NCBI RefSeq assembly: GCF_014650115.1
Contig: NZ_BMUI01000008.1
Location: forward strand, 124,001 to 188,000
Reading direction: 5' to 3'
Length of the DNA: 64,000 nt
Origin: Streptomyces olivaceoviridis
GTDB taxonomy: Bacteria; Actinomycetota; Actinomycetes; Streptomycetales; Streptomycetaceae
Position numbers and translations under genes: made by a program. Below are positions 1 through 8,734 of the stretch, in pieces; within the stretch, counting starts at the first letter, position 1; each line of letters starts with the position of its first letter. Under the pieces are notes generated by a model. It was not told the DNA's origin. It was given only the letters and a program-made list of their open reading frames with translations, and did no database searches.

Positions 1-347
1 CGGCCGCTCCCGCGCGGGGCGGCGCCTTGCGCGCCTGGCGTGCCGAGCGCGGCGGAACCAGCCGGGAGTGCCGGAACCATAGGTTCAGGTGTGTCCGGGG
101 ACCATGGCGCGGCGCACCACAGCGGTGGGGTCGTCCGTCGGCATCGGACGGATTGCGGAGCGCGGTGCGGTCTGCTAGGCCGACGTCGTCCCGCACCACC
201 CCACGTGCACCACCCCATGTGCGTCACTTCGCCTGCATCGTTGAGCCGACCGCACTCCGCCGACCGCACTCCGCCGGCCGCACTCCGCCGCACCTCACCC
301 GGCGGCCGAACTCCTCGGCCGCACTCCCCTGTCGTCGCTCCTCGGCC
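1..347. other. Leading non-coding stretch
   Basis: No convincing gene is visible in this stretch. Open frames exist on the + strand, but they run antisense into the universal stress protein gene and have no recognisable domain. The only structure seen is the short tandem repeat at 246-287, just downstream of the minus-strand stress protein gene. Confidence 0.4.
246..287. repeat. 14-bp tandem repeat, three copies
   Basis: CCGACCGCACTCCG occurs twice in a row, followed by a third copy with one change (CCGGCCGCACTCCG). A partial fourth copy follows. It lies about 60 bases beyond the stop codon of the minus-strand stress protein gene. Function unknown; replication slippage is the simplest origin. 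Confidence 0.75.
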
Positions 348-1250
348 TCACTCCTGTGGTGGCGTCGGCGGCACCACCGCGATCGGGCTCGCCGCGTGCA
401 GCAGGACGGCCTGGGTGACCGAACCCATCATGCGGGCCGGGGCGAGCAGCCCCCGCCGGTGCCGGCCGACGACGACCAGGTCGGCGTCCTTCGAGGCGGC
501 GACGAGGTGGCCGGCCGCGTCGCCCGGCAGTGCCTCGGCGTCGGCGCGGACCTCGGGGTGCCGCTCGCGGTGCGGGGCGAGGAAGCCCTCGGCGAGGGCG
601 CGGGTCTCGTTCGCCACGGCGTCCTGGTCGATCGGGGGCGGCACCAGCTGGCCGGGCGCCGACCAGGTCTGCACCGGCCACGGGTAGGCGGCGATCACCT
701 GGAGCCGGGCGTCGCGCAGGGCCGCCTCGGCGAACGCGAAGGCGAGGACGGACTCGTCGGGACTGTCGACGTGCAGGCCGACGACGACCCGCGCCCCGGG
801 CTCGGCCGGCCCCTCCCCGTGCACCTCCCGGCCCGGCCGGGGTACGACGACCACCGGGCACTCGGCGTCCCGGGCGGCGGCGAGGCCGTTGGAGCCGAGG
901 AGCAGGCCGGCGAAGCCGCCGCGGCCCCGGGAGCCGAGCACCAACAGCTGGGCGTCGCTGCCCAGTTCGGGCAGGACGGCACCCGGTACGCCCTCCACGG
1001 CGAGGTACTCCACGGCCGGTGGCCCTGCGTGGTCCGCGAGCCGGCCGCGCACCTCGTCGAGCACCGGATCGCCCTCCGCCTCGGGCGGCCCGGCGACCAG
1101 CACGTCGGCCTGACCCCAGGCGGCGTACTGCCGTACGTGCACCACGCGCAGCGGTGCCGCACGGCGGCGGGCGGCGTCCAGGGCCCAGTCCAGGGCGCGC
1201 AGACTGTCCGCGGAACCGTCGACCGCGGCGATGACCGGCGCAGTGTTCAT
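348..1250 (-). CDS. Tandem universal stress protein (UspA family)
   Basis: 300-residue cytoplasmic protein made of two UspA domains, roughly residues 4-140 and 150-295. The first domain ends in the ATP-binding signature GSRGRGGFAGLLLGS. The second has a looser version (GRHRRGLLAPARMMGS), so nucleotide binding is better supported in the first half. Tandem Usp proteins are common in actinobacteria, where several bind ATP and are induced in stasis or low oxygen. The ATG follows a purine-rich AGGTGGGGCAAGG. The gene stands apart from the Usp cluster further right, and no palindrome of the island type was seen upstream, so its control may differ. Confidence 0.9.
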   Translation of the reverse strand: MNTAPVIAAVDGSADSLRALDWALDAARRRAAPLRVVHVRQYAAWGQADVLVAGPPEAEGDPVLDEVRGRLADHAGPPAVEYLAVEGVPGAVLPELGSDAQLLVLGSRGRGGFAGLLLGSNGLAAARDAECPVVVVPRPGREVHGEGPAEPGARVVVGLHVDSPDESVLAFAFAEAALRDARLQVIAAYPWPVQTWSAPGQLVPPPIDQDAVANETRALAEGFLAPHRERHPEVRADAEALPGDAAGHLVAASKDADLVVVGRHRRGLLAPARMMGSVTQAVLLHAASPIAVVPPTPPQE

Positions 1251-1367
1251 CCTTGCCCCACCTCCGGAACACGACCTTCCCCTTGCTGGAACCAGCCTGG
1301 CTCAGGCCCGGCCCCGGCAGGGCTCTGCCGGTCGCGTGTCCGGAAATCCGGCCGGAACACCCCCGGT

Positions 1368-1610
1368 TCAGGTGAGGTCGAACTCGCCCTCCCGCGCGCC
1401 GGAGACGAAGGCGCCCCATTCCGCGGGCGTGAAGATCAGGGAAGGGCTCTCCGGCCGGCCGCTGTTGCGCATCGCGATGAAGCCCTCGACAAAGGCGATC
1501 TGGACATCGCCCAGACCGCGGCTGCTGGACTGCCACTCGGCCTTGCTCAGGTCCAGCTCCGGCTTGTCCCAGCCCGCGAGCGGCGGCTGCTGGATGGTGC
1601 TCTCGGCCAC
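1368..1610 (-). CDS. DUF397 domain protein
   Basis: 80-residue protein that is entirely a DUF397 domain: a W-x-K/S-S type N-terminal stretch (AEWQSSSRG), central VAMRNS-like segment and the closing TPAEWGAFV. The start is GTG, preceded by a strong GGGAGGAGC ribosome site. In Streptomyces, DUF397 genes usually sit beside an XRE-type helix-turn-helix gene and form two-gene regulatory modules. Here no such partner is adjacent, so it is an orphan copy. The role is unproven; a small regulatory partner is the usual guess. Confidence 0.85.
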   Translation of the reverse strand: MAESTIQQPPLAGWDKPELDLSKAEWQSSSRGLGDVQIAFVEGFIAMRNSGRPESPSLIFTPAEWGAFVSGAREGEFDLT

Positions 1611-1726
1611 GTCCCTGCTCCTCCCGGTTCGTCGTCCGCGGGTCAGCCTAGCGACCGGTCGCTACGGCGGACAGGGCACGCGGGGAGAACCCTCCGGCGG
1701 GCCGGCCGGTCGCTCCGGCGGGACCG

Positions 1727-2893
1727 TCAGGAGTCGGGGGGCTCGGCGCCCACGAGCCACATCGAGAAGAACTGGGAGCCGCCGCCGTACGCGTGCCCGA
1801 GCACCCTGCGGGCGCCGTCCACCTGGTGTTCTCCGGCCTGGCCGCGCACCTGGAGGGCGGCCTCGGCGAAGCGGATCATGCCGGAGGCGCCGATGGGGTT
1901 GGTGGAGAGCACACCGCCCGACATGTTGACGGGCAGGTCCCCGTCGAGCTCGGTCACGCCGGACTCGGTGAGCTTCCAGCCCTCGCCCTCCGCGGCGAAG
2001 CCCAGGTTCTCCAGCCACATGGGCTCGTACCACGAGAACGGCACGTACAGTTCGGCGGCGTCGATGTCCCGGCGCGGGTCGGTGATGCCGGCCTGCCGGT
2101 AGACGTCGGCGGCGCAGTCCTGGCCGGCCCTCGGGGAGACGAAGTCCTTGCCGGCGAAGAGAGTGGGCTCGCTGCGCATGGCGCCGCCGAGCAGCCATGC
2201 GGGCGGCCGGGGGGCACGGGCGGCCCCGGCGCGGTCGGTGAGGACCATGGCGCAGGCTCCGTCGGAGGACGGGCAGGTCTCGGAGTAGCGAATGGGGTCC
2301 CACAGCATGGGCGACGCCACCACCTTTTCCAGGGTGATGTCGTGCTCGTGGAGGTGGGCGTAGGGGTTCTTCAGGGCGTTGCGCCGGTCCTTGTGGGCCA
2401 CGAGGGCGCCGATGGTGTCGGGGGCGCCGCTGCGTCGCATGTAGGCGCGCACATGGGGGGCGAAGAAGCCGCCGGCTCCGGCGAGCAGGGGCTGCTGGAA
2501 GGGGATGGGCAGCGACAGGCCCCACATGGCGTTGGATTCGGACTGTTTCTCGAAGGCGAGGGTGAGGACCGTGCCGTGGACGCGGGCGGCGACCAGGTTC
2601 GCGGCGACGAGCGCGGTGGAGCCGCCGACGGAGCCCGCCGTGTGCACCCGCAGCATGGGTTTGCCGACCGCGCCGAGCGCGTCGGCGAGGTACAGCTCGG
2701 GCATCATCACGCCCTCGAAGAAGTCGGGCGCCTTGCCGATGACGACGGCGTCGATGTCGGCCCACGTCAACTCGGCGTCGCCCAGCGCGCGTTGCGCGGC
2801 CTCGCGGACGAGTCCGGCGATCGACACGTCCCGGCGGGCGGCGACGTGCCTGGTCTGGCCGATCCCGACGACGGCCACGGGTTCCTTGCTCAT
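1727..2893 (-). CDS. SCP-x/lipid-transfer-like thiolase, degenerate active site
   Basis: 388 residues with the thiolase fold. The usual nucleophilic cysteine position reads VHTAGSVGGS, with no cysteine, and the GHP motif reads TNPIGASG. This is typical of the non-classical thiolase-like proteins that work as partners or as retro-aldolases in side-chain CoA metabolism (the Ltp2 type) rather than as standard acetyltransferases. The ATG overlaps the stop of the upstream thiolase by ATGA. Order in the operon is hydratase, OB-fold protein, thiolase 1, this gene. A heteromeric complex with the neighbouring thiolase and the Zn-ribbon protein is inferred from the known Ltp2/DUF35 systems. The substrate is unknown. 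Confidence 0.85.
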   Translation of the reverse strand: MSKEPVAVVGIGQTRHVAARRDVSIAGLVREAAQRALGDAELTWADIDAVVIGKAPDFFEGVMMPELYLADALGAVGKPMLRVHTAGSVGGSTALVAANLVAARVHGTVLTLAFEKQSESNAMWGLSLPIPFQQPLLAGAGGFFAPHVRAYMRRSGAPDTIGALVAHKDRRNALKNPYAHLHEHDITLEKVVASPMLWDPIRYSETCPSSDGACAMVLTDRAGAARAPRPPAWLLGGAMRSEPTLFAGKDFVSPRAGQDCAADVYRQAGITDPRRDIDAAELYVPFSWYEPMWLENLGFAAEGEGWKLTESGVTELDGDLPVNMSGGVLSTNPIGASGMIRFAEAALQVRGQAGEHQVDGARRVLGHAYGGGSQFFSMWLVGAEPPDS

Positions 2894-3960
2894 CGTGGAT
2901 CCCCTTCGAGTACGGCGACCAGGTTCTGCTGGAGGCAGGGGCCGGAGGTGGCGTGGGCGAGGGCGCGGTCGGAGGCGCCGCGGTGGATGCGGGCGGCGGC
3001 CTCGCCGATGCGGATGAGCCCGGCGGCCATCACGGGGTTGGCGGCGAGGGCGCCGCCGGAGGGGTTGACGCGCACGCCGTCGTCGAGGCGGAGGGCCCGG
3101 CGCAGGACCACTTCCTGGGAGCTGAACGGCGCGTGCAGTTCGGCGGTGTCGACGGGCCGTTCGAAGGCGCCCGCGTTCTCGGCCGCGAGCCGGGTGGAGG
3201 GTGAGTCGGTGAGGTCGCGCACGCCCAGGCCGTGGGCCTCGACGCGGTGGTCGATGCCCCGGATCCAGGCGGGCCGCTCGCACAGCCGGCGGGCCCGCTC
3301 CCCCGCCGCGAGGATCACGGCGGCGGCGCCGTCACCGATGGGCGGGCAGTCACCGGTGCGCAGCGGCCGTACCACGTAGTCGCCCTGGGGTACGCGGCCG
3401 GTGAGCTGGGCGTGGGGGTTGGCGGTGGCGTCGGAGCGGCTGCGGGCGCCGACGGCGGCGAGCGCGGGTTCGTCGGTGTGTCCGGCATCCAGGAGCGCCT
3501 GGGCCTGGAGGGCGGCGAGGGCTATGGCGTCGGGCCACAGGGGGGCGACGTAGTACGGGTCGAGCTGGCGGGTGAGGACGTCGCGGACGGAGCCGGGCGA
3601 GCACTTGCCGTAGGAGTAGACGAGCGCGGTGTCGGCGTCGCCGGTGAGCAGTTTGGTCCAGGCCTCGTACAGGGCCCAGGCGCCGTCCATCTCGACGTGC
3701 GACTCGGAGATCGGCGGCCAGGCGCCGACGCCGTCGAGGGCGAGGGTGAAGGAGAAGGCGCGGCCGGCGAGGTAGTCGCTGGAGCCGGAGCAGGTGAAGC
3801 CGATGTCGGCGGTCCGCAGGCCGGTCTGCGCCAGGACGTCGTGCAGGACCGGCATGAGCATCTCGACCTCGGAGGACTCCTGGGTGGAGCGCCGGTGGGC
3901 GGTCTGGGCGAAGGCGACGACGGCGATGTCCCGCGGGCCTGCGGCTTCCTCGCTGGTCAC
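2890..3960 (-). CDS. SCP-x-like thiolase / lipid-transfer protein
   Basis: 356-residue thiolase-fold protein. It keeps a cysteine in FTCSGSSDYLAG, near the classical nucleophile position, and another in the C-terminal SGPCLQQN, but the histidine motif is replaced by ANPVMAAG. The start is GTG and overlaps the stop of the OB-fold gene by GTGA, while its own stop overlaps the next thiolase by ATGA. Such tight coupling suggests that the three products are made in fixed ratio. Likely function is cleavage or formation of a C-C bond in an acyl-CoA, with the degenerate thiolase as partner. Substrate not determinable from the sequence. Confidence 0.85.
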   Translation of the reverse strand: MTSEEAAGPRDIAVVAFAQTAHRRSTQESSEVEMLMPVLHDVLAQTGLRTADIGFTCSGSSDYLAGRAFSFTLALDGVGAWPPISESHVEMDGAWALYEAWTKLLTGDADTALVYSYGKCSPGSVRDVLTRQLDPYYVAPLWPDAIALAALQAQALLDAGHTDEPALAAVGARSRSDATANPHAQLTGRVPQGDYVVRPLRTGDCPPIGDGAAAVILAAGERARRLCERPAWIRGIDHRVEAHGLGVRDLTDSPSTRLAAENAGAFERPVDTAELHAPFSSQEVVLRRALRLDDGVRVNPSGGALAANPVMAAGLIRIGEAAARIHRGASDRALAHATSGPCLQQNLVAVLEGDPR

Positions 3961-4898
3961 AGCAGCTCCTTGTACGTCTCGTAGGCCGCGTCGGGCTCGC
4001 CGGTGGGCCGGTAGTGGTCGGGGTGGCGGGCGCCCTCGGTCCACACCGGTTCGACGCGCAGGCCCATGCGGACCTGGTCGTAGGGGATGCCGCCGATGCG
4101 GGCGTGCAGGGCGAGGTCGGCGCCGTCCAGGGCGATGTGGGCGTAGACGTACGGGACCTCGATGTCGAGGTTCTTCGCCTTGATGTTGACGATGCAGAAG
4201 GTGGTGACTGTGCCGCGGGGCCCCACTTCGACCTGTTCTGCTGTGGCGACCCCACATGTGGGGCAGGCACCCCTCGGCGGGACGTACACCTTGCGGCAGG
4301 ACGGGCAGCGCTCTCCGACGGTGCGCCGCGCGGAGAGGGCGTCGATGTAGGCGGACTGGGCGCGGCCGGGCGAGTAGGTGTAGTCGAGGCGGGCGGGGGC
4401 GACGATGCCGGTGAGCGGGTCCTCGAACGCGCCGCTGTGACCGCCCGGTCGGGCGGGGTCCCCGTCGTACGGTTCGAAGCAGGCGATGTCGGTGATGGCG
4501 CCGGTGCGTTCCCCGGCCCAGCGGACGCGGACGCGCAGGCCGGTGCGGACGGCGTCGGGGCCGGGGGCGTCGAGAACGTGCAGCAGGGCGGTGTCGGCGC
4601 CGTCGAGCCGGACCAGGACCCACGCGAAGGGTGTGGTGAGGGGCTGGCCGCGGCGGGGGGCGTGGTTCCAGGCCCAGGTGGTGACCGTGCCGGTGGGGGC
4701 GACCTCCACCAGGTCGTGGATCTCCTCGGCGGTGACGGGGTCGTACTCGACGGGCGGGACCAGGGTGCGGCCGTCGGTGGTGCGCACGCCCAGGACGACG
4801 CGTTCGCGCAGACCGGTGAGGAAGGCGCTCTGGACGGGGCCGAGGGAACGGGTGAAGGGGAACTCGACGACGAGTGGGGCCTTGAGGACTTCTGGCAT
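3957..4898 (-). CDS. Zn-ribbon/OB-fold (DUF35-type) acyl-CoA-associated protein
   Basis: 313 residues. The C-terminal half carries a rubredoxin-like zinc ribbon with two CxxC pairs (ERCPSCRKVYVP and ACPTCG) followed by an OB fold (GPRGTVTTFCIVNI). The N-terminal half looks like a second OB-fold module (VAPTGTVTTWAWNH) without the ribbon. DUF35 proteins partner SCP-x thiolases and MaoC-like hydratases in steroid side-chain and related CoA pathways. Start chosen at 4898 because AGGAGG precedes it at ideal spacing. It is the first gene of the overlapping trio; a 115-bp gap separates it from the hydratase upstream. Confidence 0.85.
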   Translation of the reverse strand: MPEVLKAPLVVEFPFTRSLGPVQSAFLTGLRERVVLGVRTTDGRTLVPPVEYDPVTAEEIHDLVEVAPTGTVTTWAWNHAPRRGQPLTTPFAWVLVRLDGADTALLHVLDAPGPDAVRTGLRVRVRWAGERTGAITDIACFEPYDGDPARPGGHSGAFEDPLTGIVAPARLDYTYSPGRAQSAYIDALSARRTVGERCPSCRKVYVPPRGACPTCGVATAEQVEVGPRGTVTTFCIVNIKAKNLDIEVPYVYAHIALDGADLALHARIGGIPYDQVRMGLRVEPVWTEGARHPDHYRPTGEPDAAYETYKELL

Positions 4899-5013
4899 CG
4901 GCTGCCTCCTCGGGAGGTCGACGGTGGGAGCGCGCGCGAGGGGCGCGGGGCGGTGGCATCCGCGGTTCCGCCGCGCGGGTACGGCCGGCCGGGGACGGCC
5001 CGCCGGCGGCACG

Positions 5014-5814
5014 TCATGCGCGCTTGTAGACGGGTGGCCGTTTCTCCACGAAGGCGCGGGACCCCTCCTTGGCGTCCGCGGTGTCGAAGACGGGCCGGCC
5101 GCGGGCGAGTTCGGCGGCGAGGCCGTCGGCCTCGGTCATCTCGGCGGTCTCGTACACGGACGCCTTGACGGCTTCGACGGCGAGCGGGCCGCACGCGTTG
5201 ACCTGTTCGGCGATCTCCAGGGCCTTGGCGAGGGCGGTGCCGTCGGGGACGACATGTCCGATCAGGCCGATGCCGGCGGCTTCCCGGGCGCTGTAGGGGC
5301 GTCCGGTGAGCAGCATCTCCAGGGCGTGGGTGCGCGGGATCTGGCGCTGGAGGCGGACGGTGGAGCCGCCGATCGGGAAGAGGCCGCGTCTCACCTCGTA
5401 CAGGCCGAAGGTCGCGGACTCGCCCGCGACCCTGATGTCGGTGCCCTGGAGGATCTCGGTGCCGCCCGCGACGCAGGGGCCCTCGACGGCGGCGATCACG
5501 GGTTTGCGGGGGCGGTGGTGGCGCAGCATCGCCTTCCAGTGCAGGTCGGGATCGGCCTTGAGCCGTTCGCGGTGCTCCTCTCCCCGCATACGGTCGCCGG
5601 CGAGGGCCTTGAGGTCCATGCCGGCGCAGAAGGAGCCGCCGGCGCCGGTGAGCACGATCGAGCGGACGGAGTCGTCCGCGTCGGCCTCGGTCCAGCCGTC
5701 GTACAGGCCGACGAGCATCGCCAGTGAGAGCGCGTTCCTGGCGTCGGGCCGGTTGAGCGTGAGCACCAGTGTGGCGCCTTCTCGTCGCACGGTGAGGTGT
5801 TCCGTCCCACCCAT
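5014..5814 (-). CDS. Enoyl-CoA hydratase/isomerase (crotonase family)
   Basis: 266 residues, normal length for a crotonase. Both oxyanion-hole segments are present (FCAGMDLKAL and VAGGTEILQG). Glutamates occupy the two positions expected for hydratase catalysis (GLYEVRRG and ALEMLLTG). Probable role: hydration of a 2-enoyl-CoA in the same pathway as the downstream thiolases. It is the promoter-proximal gene of a leftward operon, and a 17-bp palindrome lies 66 bases upstream, so repression by a TetR-type acyl-CoA sensor is likely. Isomerase or dehalogenase activity cannot be excluded from sequence alone. Confidence 0.9.
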   Translation of the reverse strand: MGGTEHLTVRREGATLVLTLNRPDARNALSLAMLVGLYDGWTEADADDSVRSIVLTGAGGSFCAGMDLKALAGDRMRGEEHRERLKADPDLHWKAMLRHHRPRKPVIAAVEGPCVAGGTEILQGTDIRVAGESATFGLYEVRRGLFPIGGSTVRLQRQIPRTHALEMLLTGRPYSAREAAGIGLIGHVVPDGTALAKALEIAEQVNACGPLAVEAVKASVYETAEMTEADGLAAELARGRPVFDTADAKEGSRAFVEKRPPVYKRA

Positions 5815-5879
5815 GGGTCATCTCCCCTCGGTCAGAACGAGAACAGGTTGCAGGAGGCGAGGGGGCACTTCAAGAGTTT

Positions 5880-5896
5880 TCTGACAGCCAGTCAGA
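5880..5896. promoter_or_regulatory. 17-bp palindromic operator between hydratase and synthetase
   Basis: TCTGACAGCCAGTCAGA: perfect 6-bp arms (TCTGAC/GTCAGA) around a 5-bp spacer, in the divergent promoter region between the hydratase operon and the acyl-CoA synthetase. A closely matching site occurs at 14930-14946. Size and placement suit a TetR-family repressor of fatty-acid or CoA catabolism. The regulator is not in the window. Confidence 0.7.
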
Positions 5897-6002
5897 TTTC
5901 TTCGGTACGAGCCCTTCACAGTTGCCGCGCCCTTTGCTCTGATGACCGGCGAACCGACGGACGCGCCTCACGTCGCCAGCACTGCCGGGTCAGGAGGAAG
6001 CG

Positions 6003-7622
6003 GTGGAGTACAACCTTGCCGACCTGTTCGAGTCGGTCGTCGACGTGGTCCCCGACCGCGAGGCGCTCGTGTACCTCGACCATCCCGGCACGGGCGCGGA
6101 GCGCCGGCTGACCTACGCGGAGCTGGACGCCGCCGCCAACCGCGTCGCGCACCACCTGATCGACCACGGCCTGCGCCCCGGCGAACACCTCGGCCTGCAC
6201 CTGTACAACGGCGTCGAGTACCTCCAGACGGTGCTGGCCTGCCTGAAGGCCAGGATCGTGCCGGTGAACGTCAACTACCGCTACGTCGAAGAGGAGTTGG
6301 TGTACCTCTACCGGGACGCCGATCTGGTGGCGCTGGTCTTCGACGCGGAGTTCGAGGACCGGGTGGCGGGTGCGCTGCCACGGGCGCCGAAGCTGCGGCA
6401 TCTGCTGCGGGTGGGCGCACCGGCCGTGGAGGCGGTGCCCGGGGCGGTGCCGTTCGCCGGGGCGGAGGCCGCCGGGTCGTCCGGGCGGGGCTTCCCCGCG
6501 CGCTCCGGGGACGACCAGTTCATCATCTACACCGGCGGCACGACGGGCATGCCGAAGGGTGTGATGTGGCGTCAGGAGGATTTGTTCTTCGCCGGGCTGG
6601 GGGGCGGGGCGCCGACCGGGGAGCCGGTGAAGGCCCCGGAGGAGCTCGCCCGGCGGGTGGCCGCGGGCGGCGCGGGGATCACCTTCTTCCCCACCCCGCC
6701 GCTGATGCACGGCACGTCGACGCTCACGGCGTTCATCGGCTTCCACTTCGGCCAACGCGTGGTGCTGCACCGCAAGTTCGTACCGGAGGAGGTGCTGCGG
6801 ACCGTCGAGCGGGAGAAGGTCACCAGCATGTCCCTGGTCGGGGACGCGATGCTCCGGCCGCTGGTCGACGCGCTCGGCGGTCCCCTGAAGGGCACCGACT
6901 GCTCGGCCCTGTTCAGCGTCTCCTCGTCGGGCGCGATCATGTCGGAGACGGTGCGCCGGCAGTTCCACGAGCTGCTCCCGCACGCCGTGCTGCTGAACAA
7001 CTTCGGCTCGTCCGAGTCGGGCTTCAACGGCACCGCGACCGAGGACTCGGGGCCCGAGCGCGGATTCCGCGTCCGGGTCAACTCCCGTACCCGGGTGGTG
7101 GATCCGGCGACGCATGAGCCGGTCGCACCGGGCGAGGTGGGCCGGGTCGCGCAGTGCGGTCACGTACCGCTCGGGTACTACAACGACCCGGCGAAGACCG
7201 CCGAGACGTTCTTCGAGAAGGACGGGCGGCGCTGGGTGCTGCTGGGCGACATGGCGACGGTCGACGCGGACGGCGTGGTCACCGTCCTGGGCCGGGGTTC
7301 GCAGTGCATCAACACCGGGGGCGAGAAGGTGTACCCGGAGGAGGTCGAGCAGGCGCTCAAGGCGCATCCGGATGTGTACGACGCGCTGGTGGCCGGGGTG
7401 CCGGACGCCAGGTGGGGCAACCATGTGGCGGCCGTGGTCCAGCTGCGCGCGGGGGCGCCGCGCCCCTCGCTGGCCGACATCCAGGGCCACTGCCGTAGCC
7501 GCCTGGCCGGGTACAAGGTCCCCCGCCAGCTGGTCATCACGGACGCCATCCAGCGGTCGCCGAGCGGCAAGGCGGACTACCGGTGGGCGCGGCAGGTGGC
7601 GGTGGCGGCGGAGCGGCCGTAG
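6003..7622 (+). CDS. AMP-forming acyl-CoA synthetase
   Basis: 539-residue ANL-superfamily ligase that activates a carboxylic acid to its CoA ester using ATP. Seen motifs: the P-loop-like IIYTGGTTGMPKG, NNFGSSESGF, the hinge region GRGSQCINTGGEKVYPEEVE and the C-terminal SPSGKADY carrying the catalytic lysine. GTG start with AGGAGG ten bases upstream. It is divergent from the hydratase/thiolase operon and shares its operator region, so it probably supplies that pathway with CoA thioester. Closest in style to the fatty-acid/side-chain FadD ligases of actinobacteria; the exact acid is unknown. Confidence 0.92.
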   Translation: MEYNLADLFESVVDVVPDREALVYLDHPGTGAERRLTYAELDAAANRVAHHLIDHGLRPGEHLGLHLYNGVEYLQTVLACLKARIVPVNVNYRYVEEELVYLYRDADLVALVFDAEFEDRVAGALPRAPKLRHLLRVGAPAVEAVPGAVPFAGAEAAGSSGRGFPARSGDDQFIIYTGGTTGMPKGVMWRQEDLFFAGLGGGAPTGEPVKAPEELARRVAAGGAGITFFPTPPLMHGTSTLTAFIGFHFGQRVVLHRKFVPEEVLRTVEREKVTSMSLVGDAMLRPLVDALGGPLKGTDCSALFSVSSSGAIMSETVRRQFHELLPHAVLLNNFGSSESGFNGTATEDSGPERGFRVRVNSRTRVVDPATHEPVAPGEVGRVAQCGHVPLGYYNDPAKTAETFFEKDGRRWVLLGDMATVDADGVVTVLGRGSQCINTGGEKVYPEEVEQALKAHPDVYDALVAGVPDARWGNHVAAVVQLRAGAPRPSLADIQGHCRSRLAGYKVPRQLVITDAIQRSPSGKADYRWARQVAVAAERP

Positions 7623-7623
7623 T

Positions 7624-7637
7624 GCGGGGTGCCCCGC
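7624..7637 (+). terminator. Possible hairpin terminator
   Basis: GCGGGG-TG-CCCCGC lies one base after the synthetase stop codon, between two convergent genes. The loop is only two bases and there is no U-tract, as is common in Streptomyces. Tentative. Confidence 0.35.
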
Positions 7638-7726
7638 CCCGACGGGACCGCACCCGGTGATCACTCCGTGTGCCGGTCACGCTCATCGCCCACGACCCCG
7701 AGGCCCGCCTCCGGTCGGGGGACCCG

Positions 7727-8575
7727 TCACCGGTCGAGGAAGGCGAGCGTCCGGCCGACGAACCGTTCCGGGGCGTCCAGCCAGGGGTAGTGCGCGGCGC
7801 CGGGCTGGACGGCGCACTCGGCGTGCCGGAAGGCCTCGGCGGTGCGGCGGGCGACGGCGGGGCTCGGCCAGCCGTCGAGCGCGCCCGCGTACACGAGGAC
7901 CGGCGCGGTCAGGGCGGCGAGGGCCTTCCGGGTGGCGTCCGGGGTGAAGGCGCCCTCGGCGAAGTAGCGCTCGCCGGCCTCCTCGTTGGTCTGGCGCAGC
8001 TCGGCGTCCGCGTGGGCCCGGGCGGTGTCGTCCCAGCGGCCGTGGAAGAACGGCAGGAACACGTCGTCGAAGTCCGCCTCGCCCGTGAGCCAGGCACGGA
8101 AGGCGGGGAACGCCCGCCCGAACCACGGCTCGTCCGCACGCAGCCGGGCCGCGGCCAGCCGGTCCTCGGCCACGGCCCGCAGGCCCAGGGCGGACGGGTT
8201 GGGGGTGACCAGCACCAGCCGTCGTATCCGCTGCGGATGGCGGGCCGCGTAGAGCATCGCCAGGGCGGCACCCGCCGAGTGGGCGAGCAGATCCATGTGC
8301 TCCAGACCCATGTGGTCCCGCCATACCTCCAGGTCCTCGACCATCCGGTCGCAGCGGTACGTCGCCGGGTCCGCGGGCGCCTCAGAGTCACCGGTCCCCC
8401 GCAGGTCGAGCAGGGCCAGCCGGCGGTGCGCGGCCAGCCCGCCCAGTTCCCCGAGGTACTCGGAGGCCCGCATGGGCCCGCCGGGCACCACGGCGAGCGG
8501 CTCCCCCCGCCCCCGCAGGTGGTAGGCGAGCCGGGTGCCGTCGGACGCGGTGAAGATCGGCATGCCGTCGATCAT
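7727..8575 (-). CDS. Alpha/beta hydrolase
   Basis: About 282 residues with the alpha/beta-hydrolase fold. Catalytic triad candidates are visible: Ser in LLAHSAGAAL, Asp in YAGALDGWPS and His in GAAHYPWLDA. The N-terminal part (LRGRGEPLAVVPGGP) and the LLDLRGTGDSEAP segment resemble proline iminopeptidase-type hydrolases, but ester or lactone hydrolysis is equally possible. No good ribosome site marks the start: ATG at 8575 is used here, 8563 is the alternative, and a TTG further upstream is less likely. It is divergent from the phenylacetate-CoA ligase and may share its TetR-type operator. Confidence 0.85.
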   Translation of the reverse strand: MIDGMPIFTASDGTRLAYHLRGRGEPLAVVPGGPMRASEYLGELGGLAAHRRLALLDLRGTGDSEAPADPATYRCDRMVEDLEVWRDHMGLEHMDLLAHSAGAALAMLYAARHPQRIRRLVLVTPNPSALGLRAVAEDRLAAARLRADEPWFGRAFPAFRAWLTGEADFDDVFLPFFHGRWDDTARAHADAELRQTNEEAGERYFAEGAFTPDATRKALAALTAPVLVYAGALDGWPSPAVARRTAEAFRHAECAVQPGAAHYPWLDAPERFVGRTLAFLDR

Positions 8576-8683
8576 GGCGGCGCCCGCCGCTCGGGCGCAA
8601 CACAATCGCGCCCCCGCGCGGAAATTCTTCGCCGCCCTCTTGCCTCAGGGTTCGTGAGCTGCATTTACTGACCCGGAACACCT

Positions 8684-8701
8684 CGACCGAATGATCGGTC
8701 G
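8684..8701. promoter_or_regulatory. TetR-type palindrome upstream of paaK
   Basis: CGACCGAATGATCGGTCG has perfect 7-bp arms around ATGA. It lies 33 bases before the phenylacetate-CoA ligase start and about 110 bases before the divergent hydrolase start. The ACCGA...TCGGT core recalls operators of TetR-type PaaR repressors that respond to phenylacetyl-CoA. The regulator itself is not in the window. Confidence 0.65.
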
Positions 8702-8734
8702 GTGGAACGACGTGCTGGTGAGGGAGACGTCGCG

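Noticed and set aside
27..2102. Long + strand open frame across the left edge
   Set aside because: It runs antisense to the stress protein, DUF397 and thiolase genes, has no recognisable domain and no ribosome site; long shadow frames are expected at this GC content.
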